Positions 1 to 8,742 are shown, numbered from the stretch's first letter. The stretch: DNA of 21,018 bases from Acidobacteriota bacterium (GCA_021819255.1 JAKART010000004.1:1-21018), one strand, 5' to 3'. The notes: a model not told the origin generated them from the letters alone. A program made the numbers and translations.

Positions 1-1163
1 CAACCCAGAGCACGGCACAGAACGCGACACAGACCGGCTCGCCGGAGGAGAGTCCGACCGGCTCGCGGCTGCTCCCCCTGACCGGCCTGACGCTCTCCAT
101 CGCCCTGGCCATCACCAGCCATTACTTCGGGGTTCTGATCCTGATCCCCGTGACCCTGGGCGAGATCTCCCGCTGCCTGATCCGCAGACGCATCGACGCG
201 GGAGTCTTCACAGCCCTGGCGCTGGGCCTGGCCTCGGTCGGCCTGATCCTTCCCTTCCGGGCCGCCCTGATGGTCTACCGGCGGCACTACTACATCAATG
301 GCGTGAATCTCCATAGCGTCAGCCAGGGCTATCGCGAGCTGTTTCTGCGCTACACCACCTGGCCTATGCCGCTGCAGCGGATGGCCGCCGCCTTGCTGGT
401 AATTCTGGCCCTGGCGCTGGCCGGGGCTGGCTGGAGACGCTTCCAGCGCCGCCCGGCAGAGGAATCGGCTTCCATCTGGGTTGCACTGGCCTCCACGGCG
501 CTTTTGCCGCTCTTCGGATATCTCTTTGGCCGCTTCGTCACCCACACCATGGAGGTGCGCTACGTCATCGCGGCGCTGATTGCCTTTGCCGCTGCGTTCG
601 GCATCGTGCTGGAACGCAGGCTGCGCAGCAAAGCGTTCTATTCCACGGCGCTGGCGCTGATCACCATCACCGCGCTGGCCGTCAACCTCCACAATATCCT
701 GTGCGAGCGCCGTGCCTCCGCCTCTCTGCTCGCCAGCCTGCAGCCGTCTCCGGCGCTGGCCGCAGCGCTGACTGCGCACCCCGACGCGCCGCTCTACGAG
801 CAGAGCCTGGGCAACTTCTTCGTCGACTCCTACTACACACCGAATCCCAACCTGCGCCGCCGCATCACCCTGCTCTACAACGCCGGCCAGGAGGTCTTCT
901 GGCTGCAACACGATACCTACTCCATCGCCGCCGTCAACCTCCACCACTTCACCCGGCTGCCGGTGGTGAACTACGATGAGATCACACGGCAACCTGGGCC
1001 GCATCTACTGATCCAGTGGCGCGACGGCTGGAACTGGACCGCGGAGGCCACGGCTGCAGAAGATGCAATCGTCACGCCGTTGGGTGCCTGCTTCGGCGGC
1101 GAGGCAGTCTCCATCCAGTGGCCGCCAAGCGCTACGGGAGATCTGCATCCCGCGGCAAAGTAG
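1..1163 (+). CDS. GT-C-type membrane glycosyltransferase, 5'-truncated by the window edge
   Basis: The reading frame is open from the left edge (first full codon at 3) to TAG at 1161-1163, giving about 386 visible residues. An internal GTG at 150 exists, but the frame upstream of it is open and already encodes a membrane-like stretch (SHYFGVLILIPV), so I take the gene as truncated by the window. Several hydrophobic segments alternate with Arg-rich loops, followed by a hydrophilic C-terminal domain of roughly 150 residues. This layout, and the S-HYFG motif after a transmembrane helix, fit the dolichyl-phosphate-mannose/ArnT-like GT-C glycosyltransferases (GT39/PMT_2), which take sugar from a polyprenyl-phosphate donor on the outer membrane face. 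The catalytic acidic residues lie in the missing N-terminus, so the family call is moderate. Acceptor and sugar cannot be read. The next gene follows in the same direction after 82 bases. Confidence 0.7.
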   Translation, partial: TQSTAQNATQTGSPEESPTGSRLLPLTGLTLSIALAITSHYFGVLILIPVTLGEISRCLIRRRIDAGVFTALALGLASVGLILPFRAALMVYRRHYYINGVNLHSVSQGYRELFLRYTTWPMPLQRMAAALLVILALALAGAGWRRFQRRPAEESASIWVALASTALLPLFGYLFGRFVTHTMEVRYVIAALIAFAAAFGIVLERRLRSKAFYSTALALITITALAVNLHNILCERRASASLLASLQPSPALAAALTAHPDAPLYEQSLGNFFVDSYYTPNPNLRRRITLLYNAGQEVFWLQHDTYSIAAVNLHHFTRLPVVNYDEITRQPGPHLLIQWRDGWNWTAEATAAEDAIVTPLGACFGGEAVSIQWPPSATGDLHPAAK

Positions 1164-1245
1164 CCGAAAGGCGAGAGCGGCAGAAGGGGCAGCGAGAGGA
1201 AGAGTCCGGGCACAGAGGACCAGCACGAAAGACCGGAACGAAGCC

Positions 1246-3018
1246 ATGGGGATGGAAGGTCCAGAAGGAGCAGCGGCTGTAGGGAGCCGGGAGAGAGCGA
1301 TTCCGGTTGACGGACGGCGGCGGCTCGTCGATCTGGGAGGGGCCCTGTTGCTGGCGCAGGCCTTGGCTACGTCTATCGAGCGGTTGATGGCCGCGCGTCG
1401 GGACAAGCTCGGCTTCGATGACGCCTACATGTTCCTGCGCTACGCGCACAACATCCGCCACGGCCTGGGCTTCTCCTGGAACTTGGACGGCGTACACACC
1501 TACGGGCCCACCTCACTGTTGTGGAGCTTCTGCGTCCTGCTGCTCAGCTATCTGCCCACCGATCCCCGGACCCAGCTCCTTCTGGGCTCCTGGGTGTGTT
1601 CCATCGCGGCAGTGATCGCCATGGCCTGGGCCGTAAGCGCCAACGCGCAGAGCGGCTGGCTGCGCAGGCCCCTGCCCACGCTGGCGCTGATTGCCGTGCC
1701 GCTGTTCGCCTCCACACACTTCCAGGGCGACCAGTTCAACGGCATGGAGACGATGCTGGCGAGCGCGCTGTGCGCGGTCTTCTTCGGGCTGTGCCTGCTG
1801 TGGCGTGCCGGCCGCGCAGCTCCCGCGCTGGTGGGGGGCGTGGGTATTCTGCTCTTTCTGGCTCGCCCGGAGTCCGGGCTGGTCACGGTACTGCTTCCTG
1901 CGCTGGTGGGACGAATGCCCGGAGAGACGTCTGGCCTTGAGGAGCCTGACAGCCAGGCGCGGCCCTCGCTGCGGGGTTTTCTGGAGATCTATGGAGTCTT
2001 CTGCGCCGGAGTGCTGATCGAGTTGGTGCTGTGCCGGCTGTACTTCGGCACGCCCTTCCCGCTCAGCGTCCACATGAAGGGCGGCGACGCCTACCGGGGC
2101 TATGCGGACGTCTGGTACCCCAGCCTGATGCTGATCGCATTCCTCGGCGTCCTGCAGCTCTTCGTCGCCGCGCTGGTTCTTCTCTGCCGCCGCCGTGACC
2201 TGCTCCTGGTTCTCTCCGGTTTGGTGCCGGCAGCGCTGGTCTTTGCATATCTGGGGACGGTGACGCAGATCATGGGCTTTGACAGCCGCTACTACGTCCC
2301 GTACGCACCGCTGCTCGTCGTCCCCACCCTTCTGGTTCTGGATCGCTGGCTGGCCTCTCCGCCGGCAGAGAGCGAGGCGTGGCCGGGCCATACGCTGCGC
2401 AACCGCGGCGTGTTGGCGGCCTCGCTGCTGATGTTCTTCTTCTTGTTCCATTCGCAGGCGGTGCAGCGCGGATTCCGTCTGCTGGAGCACGGCCACCATG
2501 TCGAGTACGATCCGGCGCAACTCAACATCGCTGCGACAGCCCCGCTCCCGAGCTACGAGTGGCAGCCGATGATGCGGGCGATGACCGACGGCCTGATCGC
2601 CCCTCTGCCCTCCGGCGTCACGGTCGCCGCCACGGAGGTTGGATATCTCGGTGAGCGCGCCTCCCGCATCAACATCATCGACCTGGCCGGCCTGAACGAC
2701 ACCGAGATTGCGCTGCACGGCTTCCAGATGAGCCGCTTTCTGGAGCGTAAGCCGGACCTGATCTGGATGCCCAACACGAGCTATACCTACCAGCGCGGCG
2801 TGATCTTCTCCGATCCCGCCCTGCTGGCCGAGTACGACGTCTACGCGGATGCCGGCAACTATGGCATCGCCATCCGCAAGGACTCACCCTTCCGGGCTGC
2901 GATCGAACGCCAGTTCAGGATCTTCTGGGCAAAGCTCTATCCGGGCTACGACCCGGCGGACTACCTGGTGCGGTCGGCGAGTTGGAGCGGGAGAGCAAGT
3001 AGCGTGCGCAACCCCTGA
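1246..3018 (+). CDS. GT-C membrane glycosyltransferase, AftB/PMT-like
   Basis: This is a complete multi-pass membrane protein of 590 aa from ATG 1246. The frame can be extended up to 1063, but that would run 100 bases into the previous gene and add a low-complexity Arg-rich segment, so 1246 (or ATG 1252) is preferred; the upstream GGAAC is only a weak ribosome site. After the first hydrophobic helix comes GFDDAYMFLRYAHN, with the acidic pair at about residues 58-59, and then a GLGFSWN segment. This is the first extracytoplasmic loop motif typical of GT-C transferases related to mycobacterial AftB. A second motif, YFGTPFPLSVHMKG, lies near residues 264-277 and matches the (Y/F)G-P-P-N-K loop of the same group. 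About ten hydrophobic segments follow, then a soluble C-terminal domain of about 150 residues. The likely role is transfer of a lipid-linked sugar to a surface glycan. It is not closely similar to the three minus-strand paralogues. Confidence 0.75.
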   Translation: MGMEGPEGAAAVGSRERAIPVDGRRRLVDLGGALLLAQALATSIERLMAARRDKLGFDDAYMFLRYAHNIRHGLGFSWNLDGVHTYGPTSLLWSFCVLLLSYLPTDPRTQLLLGSWVCSIAAVIAMAWAVSANAQSGWLRRPLPTLALIAVPLFASTHFQGDQFNGMETMLASALCAVFFGLCLLWRAGRAAPALVGGVGILLFLARPESGLVTVLLPALVGRMPGETSGLEEPDSQARPSLRGFLEIYGVFCAGVLIELVLCRLYFGTPFPLSVHMKGGDAYRGYADVWYPSLMLIAFLGVLQLFVAALVLLCRRRDLLLVLSGLVPAALVFAYLGTVTQIMGFDSRYYVPYAPLLVVPTLLVLDRWLASPPAESEAWPGHTLRNRGVLAASLLMFFFLFHSQAVQRGFRLLEHGHHVEYDPAQLNIAATAPLPSYEWQPMMRAMTDGLIAPLPSGVTVAATEVGYLGERASRINIIDLAGLNDTEIALHGFQMSRFLERKPDLIWMPNTSYTYQRGVIFSDPALLAEYDVYADAGNYGIAIRKDSPFRAAIERQFRIFWAKLYPGYDPADYLVRSASWSGRASSVRNP

Positions 3019-3050
3019 GGGGAGAGGACAACCACCGGAATCCGACAGGT

Positions 3051-4838
3051 TCAAGGCATGCGGTGGGGGATCTGGCTGGATGGCAGGTAGCGGACGACGT
3101 AGAGGGTTCCGGGGGTTCGGTAGGGCCAGCGGGAGTAGTGGACCGGAGCGAAGGGTGCGGGACCGTAGCAGGCATGGGGATCGAACGAAACACCGTAGAG
3201 GGGGCGGATGTGGGGAGTAAAGTCATAATCAAGCATGAGGCAGGAGCCCACAGGGAGCGGGGGAGCGGGGGCGTAGGCATGGAGAGGCACCTCGACCTGA
3301 GGGTCATTTGTGTGGCCTGAGCGGTCGATCTCCGTTAAGAGATTGCTCTCCCAGCCGTAGTCGACCGAAGTGTCTGGGAGGCCGCTGGCACGTAACTCGG
3401 CGGCAAGGGCCACTCGAGCGCGGTACAGTGAAAACATGTCGTGGGTCGTCACAATCCCGTAGATCGCCCAGGTCGCAACGAGAGGAAGGGCTACCGTCGG
3501 CATCCGGACTTGGACCCGCTCCTGATAGAGGCGGACCAGCCACGGCAGGGCCACGGCCAGCGGCTCCAGCAGGTACCGGTCGTAGAGCCCTGCGTCTGAG
3601 CCGGCCCTCGGAATCAGAAGCAAGGTTTGGGCAGCGACGAAGGGGCCAATAAGCAAGCAGAGCTGCCGCCATCGGATCGACCCGCTTCCTGCCAGCTCGG
3701 ACGAGTCCTCACGGGGGCGAGAGAGCAGAAGGCCCAGGCCAAGCAGTCCGCCTAGCGAGACGATCGTGAGAGCCATGCGCTCCCCGAAGCAGAGAAAGGC
3801 AGGCCCGTGTCCTGCACCCAGCTGGCCCGCATACCCGGCATATTGGCTCGCCCAATCCCCCATGGACGGCTCCAGCAAGCGCGGGAACTGAAAGCGTCCC
3901 CTCAGCTGATAGGCGGCCAGCGGGACCGAAACATAGGCCAAGCACACCAGGGAGAGGGCCGTGACGGTGCTGCGGACGCTCCGTCGTAGTTCGGGGCTGA
4001 AGAGGGCCGCGACCGGTAGGAAGAGAAAGGGGATGTCGAAGATGGCGCCCATGACCTGCCGTGAAACGTCGAACTCTTCCCCTCTGCGTACGATAAGGCG
4101 CTCCGGGATGGTGTAGGGCTGGTGCTTCAGCCACTCCATGCACGTGAAGACGAAGATCGCTCCAACCAGCGTAACGGCGGAGCCCGCCAGCAGCACCCGC
4201 CGGCGTTCGCGCAGTTTCCCGCGCCAGCCTGGCACTCCAACCTGAGCCAATGAGTACAGCGCGGAGGGGACCATAACCAGAATGCCCAGCCACGCGATCT
4301 GGCGCGAGGTGCCAAAGATCGCATTTGCCGCCGCCGCGAAGCAGAGCCAGAAAATCGTCGAGCGTTCGCTCGGAGCCTGTAGGGAGCGCAGGCAGCCATA
4401 CAGGCACAGCACGACCGCGAACAGGCCGTCGGTATCGCTCATGTAAGTGACCGAGAGCATGAGGTAGAGCGGGGACAAGACAAAGGCTAGCGTGCCAAGC
4501 GTGGCATTGCGCTCGTTGATGCCAGCACGGGCTAACGTGCGCTGCAGAACGAACGCCATGCAGACGGCTACCAGCAGCGAACTCATGCGGACGGTGGTGA
4601 AGGAGAAGCCGAAGAGTTTGATGAAGGCCGCGCCCAGGTAAAGCTGCCAACCCAGCATTGGCGCTGCCCAGCCGTTGTATACCACGTTCCCGGTCCTTGC
4701 AAGATGTCGCGCCATCAGGATGTAGGGTCCATCGTCGCAGATGCCCATCTCGGCGTACGGGCGGCTGACGAGAGCGCAAAACAGGACGCAGAGAGCGCAG
4801 CAGAGGGCTGGAATGCGGAACCTTCGGATGAGTTGCAA
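3051..4838 (-). CDS. GT-C-type membrane glycosyltransferase, paralogue A
   Basis: A 595-aa polytopic membrane protein that starts at TTG 4838, preceded by GGAGG (4843-4847) with a 4-nt spacer. No in-frame ATG fits better, and the two paralogues start at the same residue. The N-terminus is a signal-anchor-like helix followed by MGICDDGPY (acidic pair near residues 35-36), the position of the catalytic Asp loop in GT39/ArnT-like enzymes. Next comes YNGW-APMLGWQLYLGAAF and a long run of hydrophobic helices. The last 110 residues are hydrophilic, presumably periplasmic, and end in the block CYGPAPFAPVHY...PGTLYVVRY shared with paralogues B and C3. The expected activity is transfer of a polyprenyl-phosphate sugar to a surface glycan; substrate unknown. 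The preceding gene (B) ends 102 bases upstream, and a promoter-like element of its own lies at 4917-4928. It converges on the plus-strand gene ending at 3018. Confidence 0.75.
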   Translation of the reverse strand: MQLIRRFRIPALCCALCVLFCALVSRPYAEMGICDDGPYILMARHLARTGNVVYNGWAAPMLGWQLYLGAAFIKLFGFSFTTVRMSSLLVAVCMAFVLQRTLARAGINERNATLGTLAFVLSPLYLMLSVTYMSDTDGLFAVVLCLYGCLRSLQAPSERSTIFWLCFAAAANAIFGTSRQIAWLGILVMVPSALYSLAQVGVPGWRGKLRERRRVLLAGSAVTLVGAIFVFTCMEWLKHQPYTIPERLIVRRGEEFDVSRQVMGAIFDIPFLFLPVAALFSPELRRSVRSTVTALSLVCLAYVSVPLAAYQLRGRFQFPRLLEPSMGDWASQYAGYAGQLGAGHGPAFLCFGERMALTIVSLGGLLGLGLLLSRPREDSSELAGSGSIRWRQLCLLIGPFVAAQTLLLIPRAGSDAGLYDRYLLEPLAVALPWLVRLYQERVQVRMPTVALPLVATWAIYGIVTTHDMFSLYRARVALAAELRASGLPDTSVDYGWESNLLTEIDRSGHTNDPQVEVPLHAYAPAPPLPVGSCLMLDYDFTPHIRPLYGVSFDPHACYGPAPFAPVHYSRWPYRTPGTLYVVRYLPSSQIPHRMP

Positions 4839-4916
4839 AGGGCCTCCGAGCAGGTTTGTGGTTCATGGCCCGTGATACTCAGCGGGGTCGAGCGCGTTTG
4901 GCGGAAGAAGCGATTT

Positions 4917-4928
4917 TCAGGGTAGCAG
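4917..4928 (-). promoter_or_regulatory. Extended -10-like promoter element for paralogue A
   Basis: Minus-strand CTGCTACCCTGA, 79 bases before the TTG start. It fits an extended -10 (TGC then TACCCT). It is the most degenerate copy of an element found at 75-76 bases before the starts of the two paralogues. No convincing -35 box is visible. Confidence 0.4.
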
Positions 4929-4940
4929 AGTGGGCGTCTG

Positions 4941-6674
4941 CTACGCACTGGGCGGAAGGTAACGGACGACGTAGAGGGTTCCGGGGGTGTGGTAGGGCCA
5001 GCGGGAGTAATGCACCGGAGCGAAGGGTGCGGGACCGTAGCAGGCGTTGGGGTCGAAGGAGATGCCGTAGAGCGGGCGAATGAGGGGGCTCTGCTCATGG
5101 TTGACGACTGTGCATGAGCCCGCCGGCAACGGCGAGGCTGGCCTGTAAGCGTGCGCGGGCCGCTCGATGAGAGGCGAATTGACATAGCCGGCGTGATGGA
5201 TCTCGACGACAAAGTTCTGTTCCCAGCCCTGATCGACCGCTGTATCGGGAACCCAGGCCGCAAACATCTCATGGGCGATCGCGATGCGAGCGCGGTAGAG
5301 AGAGAACATGTTGTGGGTCATCGTGATGGTGTAGATGGCCACAGCGCCGACCATGAGGATGGCCGCCGACGGGAGCCGCACCTGGATTCGCTCCTGGTAA
5401 TAACGGAGAAGAAAGGGCAGTGCGACCACGATCAGTTCCAGGAGATAGCGGTCGCGTATACCGTAGTCCAGGGCTCGGGGAATCATGATGAGGCCGTATG
5501 CGAGGACAAAGGGGAGAAGTAGAATGGACAAATCGCGCCAAAGGGGGGATGCAATGGACTCGGCGACCGTTTCCGTGCGGAGGCTGGGCTGTAGGGAGGC
5601 CAGGAGGCCGAAGAGTCCGCCGAAGGTGGCGAGGGTGAGCAGCACCTGCGCGAACGCTCCGATAACGATCGGGGCCTGACCTTTGAGGAGATCGTAGGCA
5701 AACATCCCGGTCACGTTGTTCCACTCGCCCAAACCGATGGATCCGCCCAAGGGCAGGAGCTGGAAGTTACCGCGAAGATGGCTTGGATAAGTGGCAAGAA
5801 AGATGTAGCCGGCGACCAGCAGAGCGAGGATAGCCAGGGTCCGGGGGCGAAGATTGCGGAGCTGTGGAAGAAAGAGCAAGGTGAGCGGAAGCAGCAGATA
5901 GGGAAGATCGAGCAACGAGTAGGTGAATAGCATCAGCAGGTCGCCCACTGGATATCGGGATGGGATGAGGTGCTCCGGGAGGGTATAGGGCTGATACTTG
6001 ACCCAGACCATGCAGGAGGAGATGAAGAGCGCGCCGGCCGCAGTCAGCAGGGCTCCGGCGAACAGAACGCGCCGGCGGGAGCGGAGCAGATACAGTGTGG
6101 AGGGAACAATAACCAGGACGCCGAGCCAGTCGATCTGACGGGAGGTTCCACCGATAGCGTTGGTAATGGCAGCGAAGCAGAGCCATGCGATGGTGGCTCG
6201 CTCCGTGGAGGCTTGCAGAGCGCGCAGACAACTGTAAACACAGAGTGCCAAGGCGAAGAGACCCGTAATATCAGTCAGGAAGGTGACTGAGACCATGAAG
6301 TACAGCGGAGAGAGCACCACGGCCAGCGTGCCGAGGGCGGCGTTGCGCTCTGTAACGCCGGTGCGGACAAGGGTGCGTTGGAGAAGAAAGGTCGTCAGCA
6401 CGGCGACGAACAGAGTGCTCATGCGCACCGTGGTAAAGGAGAAGCCGAAGAGCTTGATGAAGGCCGCGCCCAGGTAGAGCTGCCAGCCCAGCATGGGCGC
6501 CGACCAGCCATTGTAGTGGATGTGGCCGGTGACGGCCAAGGTTTTGGCGACCAGGCTGTAGGGTCCGTCGTCGTCGATGCCCATGTTGGCATAGGGGCGG
6601 CTGATAAGTTCGGAGATGAGGAAGACCAGGGAGCAAAGGACGGCGTGGATGCGAAGACGTCGGGCGAGTTGCAA
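4941..6674 (-). CDS. GT-C-type membrane glycosyltransferase, paralogue B
   Basis: A 577-aa multi-pass membrane protein, clearly homologous over its length to the genes at 3051-4838 and 15126-16868. It starts at TTG 6674 with GGAGG (6679-6683) 4 nt upstream, the same arrangement as paralogue A. The N-terminal loop reads MGIDDDGPY (Asp triplet near residues 34-36), followed by YNGWSAPMLGWQLYLGAAF, nearly identical to A. The C-terminal block ACYGPAPFAPVHY...PGTLYVVRY ends the protein. The last 100 coding bases (from 4957) are about 92% identical at DNA level to the end of paralogue A (from 3085), more than expected from protein conservation alone. Family knowledge places it among GT39/PMT_2 enzymes that use a lipid-phosphate sugar. 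It lies downstream of rfbG, separated by a hairpin and its own promoter-like element. Donor sugar and acceptor are not readable. Confidence 0.75.
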   Translation of the reverse strand: MQLARRLRIHAVLCSLVFLISELISRPYANMGIDDDGPYSLVAKTLAVTGHIHYNGWSAPMLGWQLYLGAAFIKLFGFSFTTVRMSTLFVAVLTTFLLQRTLVRTGVTERNAALGTLAVVLSPLYFMVSVTFLTDITGLFALALCVYSCLRALQASTERATIAWLCFAAITNAIGGTSRQIDWLGVLVIVPSTLYLLRSRRRVLFAGALLTAAGALFISSCMVWVKYQPYTLPEHLIPSRYPVGDLLMLFTYSLLDLPYLLLPLTLLFLPQLRNLRPRTLAILALLVAGYIFLATYPSHLRGNFQLLPLGGSIGLGEWNNVTGMFAYDLLKGQAPIVIGAFAQVLLTLATFGGLFGLLASLQPSLRTETVAESIASPLWRDLSILLLPFVLAYGLIMIPRALDYGIRDRYLLELIVVALPFLLRYYQERIQVRLPSAAILMVGAVAIYTITMTHNMFSLYRARIAIAHEMFAAWVPDTAVDQGWEQNFVVEIHHAGYVNSPLIERPAHAYRPASPLPAGSCTVVNHEQSPLIRPLYGISFDPNACYGPAPFAPVHYSRWPYHTPGTLYVVRYLPPSA

Positions 6675-6749
6675 TCAGCCTCCGATTGGCGATTAGAGAA
6701 TTTGGTTCGATACGGCGAGGACAACACGGAGCGCACGGGACGCTGGTTA

Positions 6750-6761
6750 TCAGCATAGCAA
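6750..6761 (-). promoter_or_regulatory. Extended -10-like promoter element for paralogue B
   Basis: Minus-strand TTGCTATGCTGA, 76 bases before the TTG start at 6674, matching an extended -10 (TGC TATGCT). The following bases (CCAGCGTCCCG) also resemble those after the corresponding element of the gene at 15126-16868 (CCAACATCCCG), so the leader is conserved too. No clear -35. Confidence 0.5.
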
Positions 6762-6770
6762 TTGCCAGCC

Positions 6771-6797
6771 GACGGCCGGTTAAGGCGCCGGCCGGTC
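6771..6797 (-). terminator. GC-rich stem-loop after rfbG
   Basis: GACGGCCGG (6771-6779) pairs with CCGGCC-G-GTC (6788-6797) as a 9-bp stem with one bulged G and an 8-base loop. It lies 13 bases after the rfbG stop and just before the promoter element of paralogue B. There is no T-run after it on the minus strand, so it may be a weak or factor-dependent terminator or an mRNA 3' stabiliser. Confidence 0.4.
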
Positions 6798-6809
6798 CTT
6801 ACGCTCAGC

Positions 6810-7943
6810 TCAGGCGGAGATGTGGGCGCTGTACTGGCGAATTTGCTGAAGCGTGAGGGCTTGCATCTGCTGACCAGAGCCGAAGGCACGATGCCAGGCA
6901 ACGACCAGCTCCAGAGCGTCAGGCAGGCGGAGCCGCGGCGCCCAGCCGAGGTCAGCGCGGGCACGGCTGGAGTCAAGCCGGAGGTGGCCGGCCTCGTGGG
7001 GGCTGGGGGAGCCGTCAGTCTGCCAGGAGGCGCCCTCTCCCCACAGGGTGGCCATCTGCTCGGCGATCCAGGAGACCGGCTGGGCATCCTCGCTGGAGGG
7101 TCCGAAGTTGTAGGCGGTGGCGAAGCGCGCGGCCTGATCGCGGTCGGGGGTGAGCAGCTTTTCTGCCAGCAGGATGTAGCCGTGGAGCGGCTCGAGGACA
7201 TGCTGCCAGGGACGGATGGCGTGGGGATGTCGGATGCGAACCGGCTGGCCGGAGAGAAAGCCGCGGAGGAGGTCGGGGAGCAGGCGATCCGCGGACCAGT
7301 CGCCGCCGCCGATGACGTTGCCGGCCCGAGCGGTGGCCAGGGCGACACCGTGGCCTTGGGGTTGACCGAGTTCTTCGACGGGAAAGTACGACTGGCGAAA
7401 CGCCGCGCTGACGATCTCGGCGCAGGCTTTGCTGCTGGAGTAGGGGTCATAGCCTCCCAGAGGGTCGCTTTCCCGGTAGGGCCAAACCCATTCCTTGTTT
7501 TCATAGCATTTGTCAGTGGTGACGGAGACGACCGCGGCGACGCTGGGCGCGCGGCGCACGGCATCCAGCACGCGCGCCGTACCGATCACGTTGGTCTCAA
7601 AGGTGCCGATGGGGTCCTGATACGAGGCGCGGACAAGCGGTTGTGCGGCCAGATGGAAGACCACCTCCGGAGCAAACGCCTGCATGGCGCGCTCGAGCGC
7701 TGCGGAGTCACGGATGTCGCCGCGGATATCTTCAACAGCCTCGCCGACGCGCGCGACGGTGAAGAGGCTGGGCTGGGTGGGCGGATCCAGAGCGTAGCCG
7801 CGCACGGTGGCGCCGAGTTGAGCGAGCCAGAGGGCCAGCCAGCCGCCTTTGAAGCCGGTGTGACCGGTGAGAAAGACTCTTCGTCCCTGCCAGGAGAAGG
7901 CTGGCGGAGTGGTTCCGGAGGTGGATTGGGGCGGGTCTACCAT
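6810..7943 (-). CDS. rfbG: CDP-glucose 4,6-dehydratase
   Basis: Converts CDP-D-glucose to CDP-4-keto-6-deoxy-D-glucose, the second step toward CDP-3,6-dideoxyhexoses, in the cytoplasm with bound NAD. I choose ATG 7943, which overlaps the rfbF stop by 7 bases (ATGGTAG) and gives 377 aa, close to the family's usual size. The open frame continues upstream to 8159 but only as a shadow of rfbF. Visible features are the Rossmann motif TGHTGFKG (about 26-33), VVSVTTDKCYENKEW (about 138-152) holding the dehydratase Asp-Lys, the SDR YSSSK (Tyr168, Lys172), and AGNVIGGGDWS. These are hallmark RfbG residues and all are intact. Co-translation with rfbF is likely. Highly confident. Confidence 0.95.
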   Translation of the reverse strand: MVDPPQSTSGTTPPAFSWQGRRVFLTGHTGFKGGWLALWLAQLGATVRGYALDPPTQPSLFTVARVGEAVEDIRGDIRDSAALERAMQAFAPEVVFHLAAQPLVRASYQDPIGTFETNVIGTARVLDAVRRAPSVAAVVSVTTDKCYENKEWVWPYRESDPLGGYDPYSSSKACAEIVSAAFRQSYFPVEELGQPQGHGVALATARAGNVIGGGDWSADRLLPDLLRGFLSGQPVRIRHPHAIRPWQHVLEPLHGYILLAEKLLTPDRDQAARFATAYNFGPSSEDAQPVSWIAEQMATLWGEGASWQTDGSPSPHEAGHLRLDSSRARADLGWAPRLRLPDALELVVAWHRAFGSGQQMQALTLQQIRQYSAHISA

Positions 7944-8707
7944 GTCTTCCAGGGAGCCTTTCCGCTGCTCCACAGTTCTTCGAGTTGCTGGCGATCGCGG
8001 AGGGTGTCCATGGCCTGCCAGAAGCCGTGATGAAAGAAGGCCTGGACCTGACCGCGGGCGACGAGAGCGCGAATGGGTTCCTGCTCGAACATCTGAGCAT
8101 CGTCGGTGATGTCCGTAAAGATATCCGGTTTGAGGACGAAGAAGCCACCGTTGATCCATCCCCCTTCTTCATTGGGCTTCTCGCGGAATGAGAAGACACG
8201 GGTGCCTTCAAGGCCGAGGGCGCCGAAGCGCGCGATGGGTTGGATACTGGTCATGGTGACGCTCTTGCCGTGGGCCTTGTGGAAGGCCATGGAAGCTGTG
8301 ACGTCGACGTTGGCAACCCCATCGCCGTAGGTCATGCAGAAGGCCTCATCGTCTTCAACATATTTTGCGATCTTCTTGAGGCGGCCGCCGGTTCCGGTCT
8401 TCTCGCCGGTGTCGACGAGCGTGACGCGCCAGGGTTCGGCTACGGAGTTGTGCACGGTCATCTTGTTTGCGGACATGTCAAAGGTGACGTCCGAGGTGTG
8501 CAGGAAGTAGTTGGCGAAGTACTCCTTGATGACGTAGCCCTTGTAGCCGCAGCAGATGATGAATTCGTTGATGCCGTGCACGGAGTACAGTTTGAGAATG
8601 TGCCAGAGTATGGGCAGGCCGCCGATTTCGACCATCGGTTTAGGCCGAATCGAAGTTTCTTCGCTGATCCTGGTCCCGAGGCCGCCTGCGAGGATGACAG
8701 CTTTCAT
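7937..8707 (-). CDS. rfbF: Glucose-1-phosphate cytidylyltransferase
   Basis: Makes CDP-D-glucose from CTP and glucose-1-phosphate, the committing step of the CDP-deoxysugar pathway. The protein has 256 aa, the standard length. It begins MKAVILAGGLGTRISEET with the nucleotide-binding GGLGTR at 8-13, then RPKPMVEIGG. TYGDGVANVDV, with the metal-binding Asp, is present, as is GWINGGFFVL. ATG 8707 has an AAGGG ribosome site 9 bases upstream. The promoter is probably at 8737-8742 (TATAAT on the minus strand), which would give a leader of about 25 bases. It is first of the rfbF-rfbG pair and diverges from rfbH, whose product acts two steps later in the same pathway. No oddities. Confidence 0.96.
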   Translation of the reverse strand: MKAVILAGGLGTRISEETSIRPKPMVEIGGLPILWHILKLYSVHGINEFIICCGYKGYVIKEYFANYFLHTSDVTFDMSANKMTVHNSVAEPWRVTLVDTGEKTGTGGRLKKIAKYVEDDEAFCMTYGDGVANVDVTASMAFHKAHGKSVTMTSIQPIARFGALGLEGTRVFSFREKPNEEGGWINGGFFVLKPDIFTDITDDAQMFEQEPIRALVARGQVQAFFHHGFWQAMDTLRDRQQLEELWSSGKAPWKTW

Positions 8708-8736
8708 TTCAATGAGCCCTTAGCGCGATGGAAACA

Positions 8737-8742
8737 ATTATA
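8737..8742 (-). promoter_or_regulatory. rfbF: Putative -10 box of rfbF (TATAAT)
   Basis: A perfect TATAAT on the minus strand, 30 bases before the rfbF ATG. The matching -35 region (GCCTTA at 17-bp spacing) is poor and lies inside the tandem 19-bp repeat, which suggests an activator- or repressor-dependent promoter. This last point is inference. Confidence 0.5.

Noticed and set aside
1513..2718. 401-codon minus-strand open frame
   Set aside because: Antisense to the AftB-like glycosyltransferase, rich in Gln/Arg/His, with no recognisable domain.
3012..3022. CCCC-TGA-GGGG hairpin at the stop of the AftB-like gene as a bidirectional terminator
   Set aside because: The stem is only four base pairs with a three-base loop and no T-run on either strand.
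3709..4866. 385-codon minus-strand frame overlapping paralogue A
   Set aside because: It is another frame of the same strand; the in-family protein is in the other frame and matches two paralogues over its length.
6762..8030. 422-codon plus-strand open frame
   Set aside because: Antisense to rfbG and part of rfbF, which are unmistakable. The product is Gly/Ala-rich with no family resemblance.
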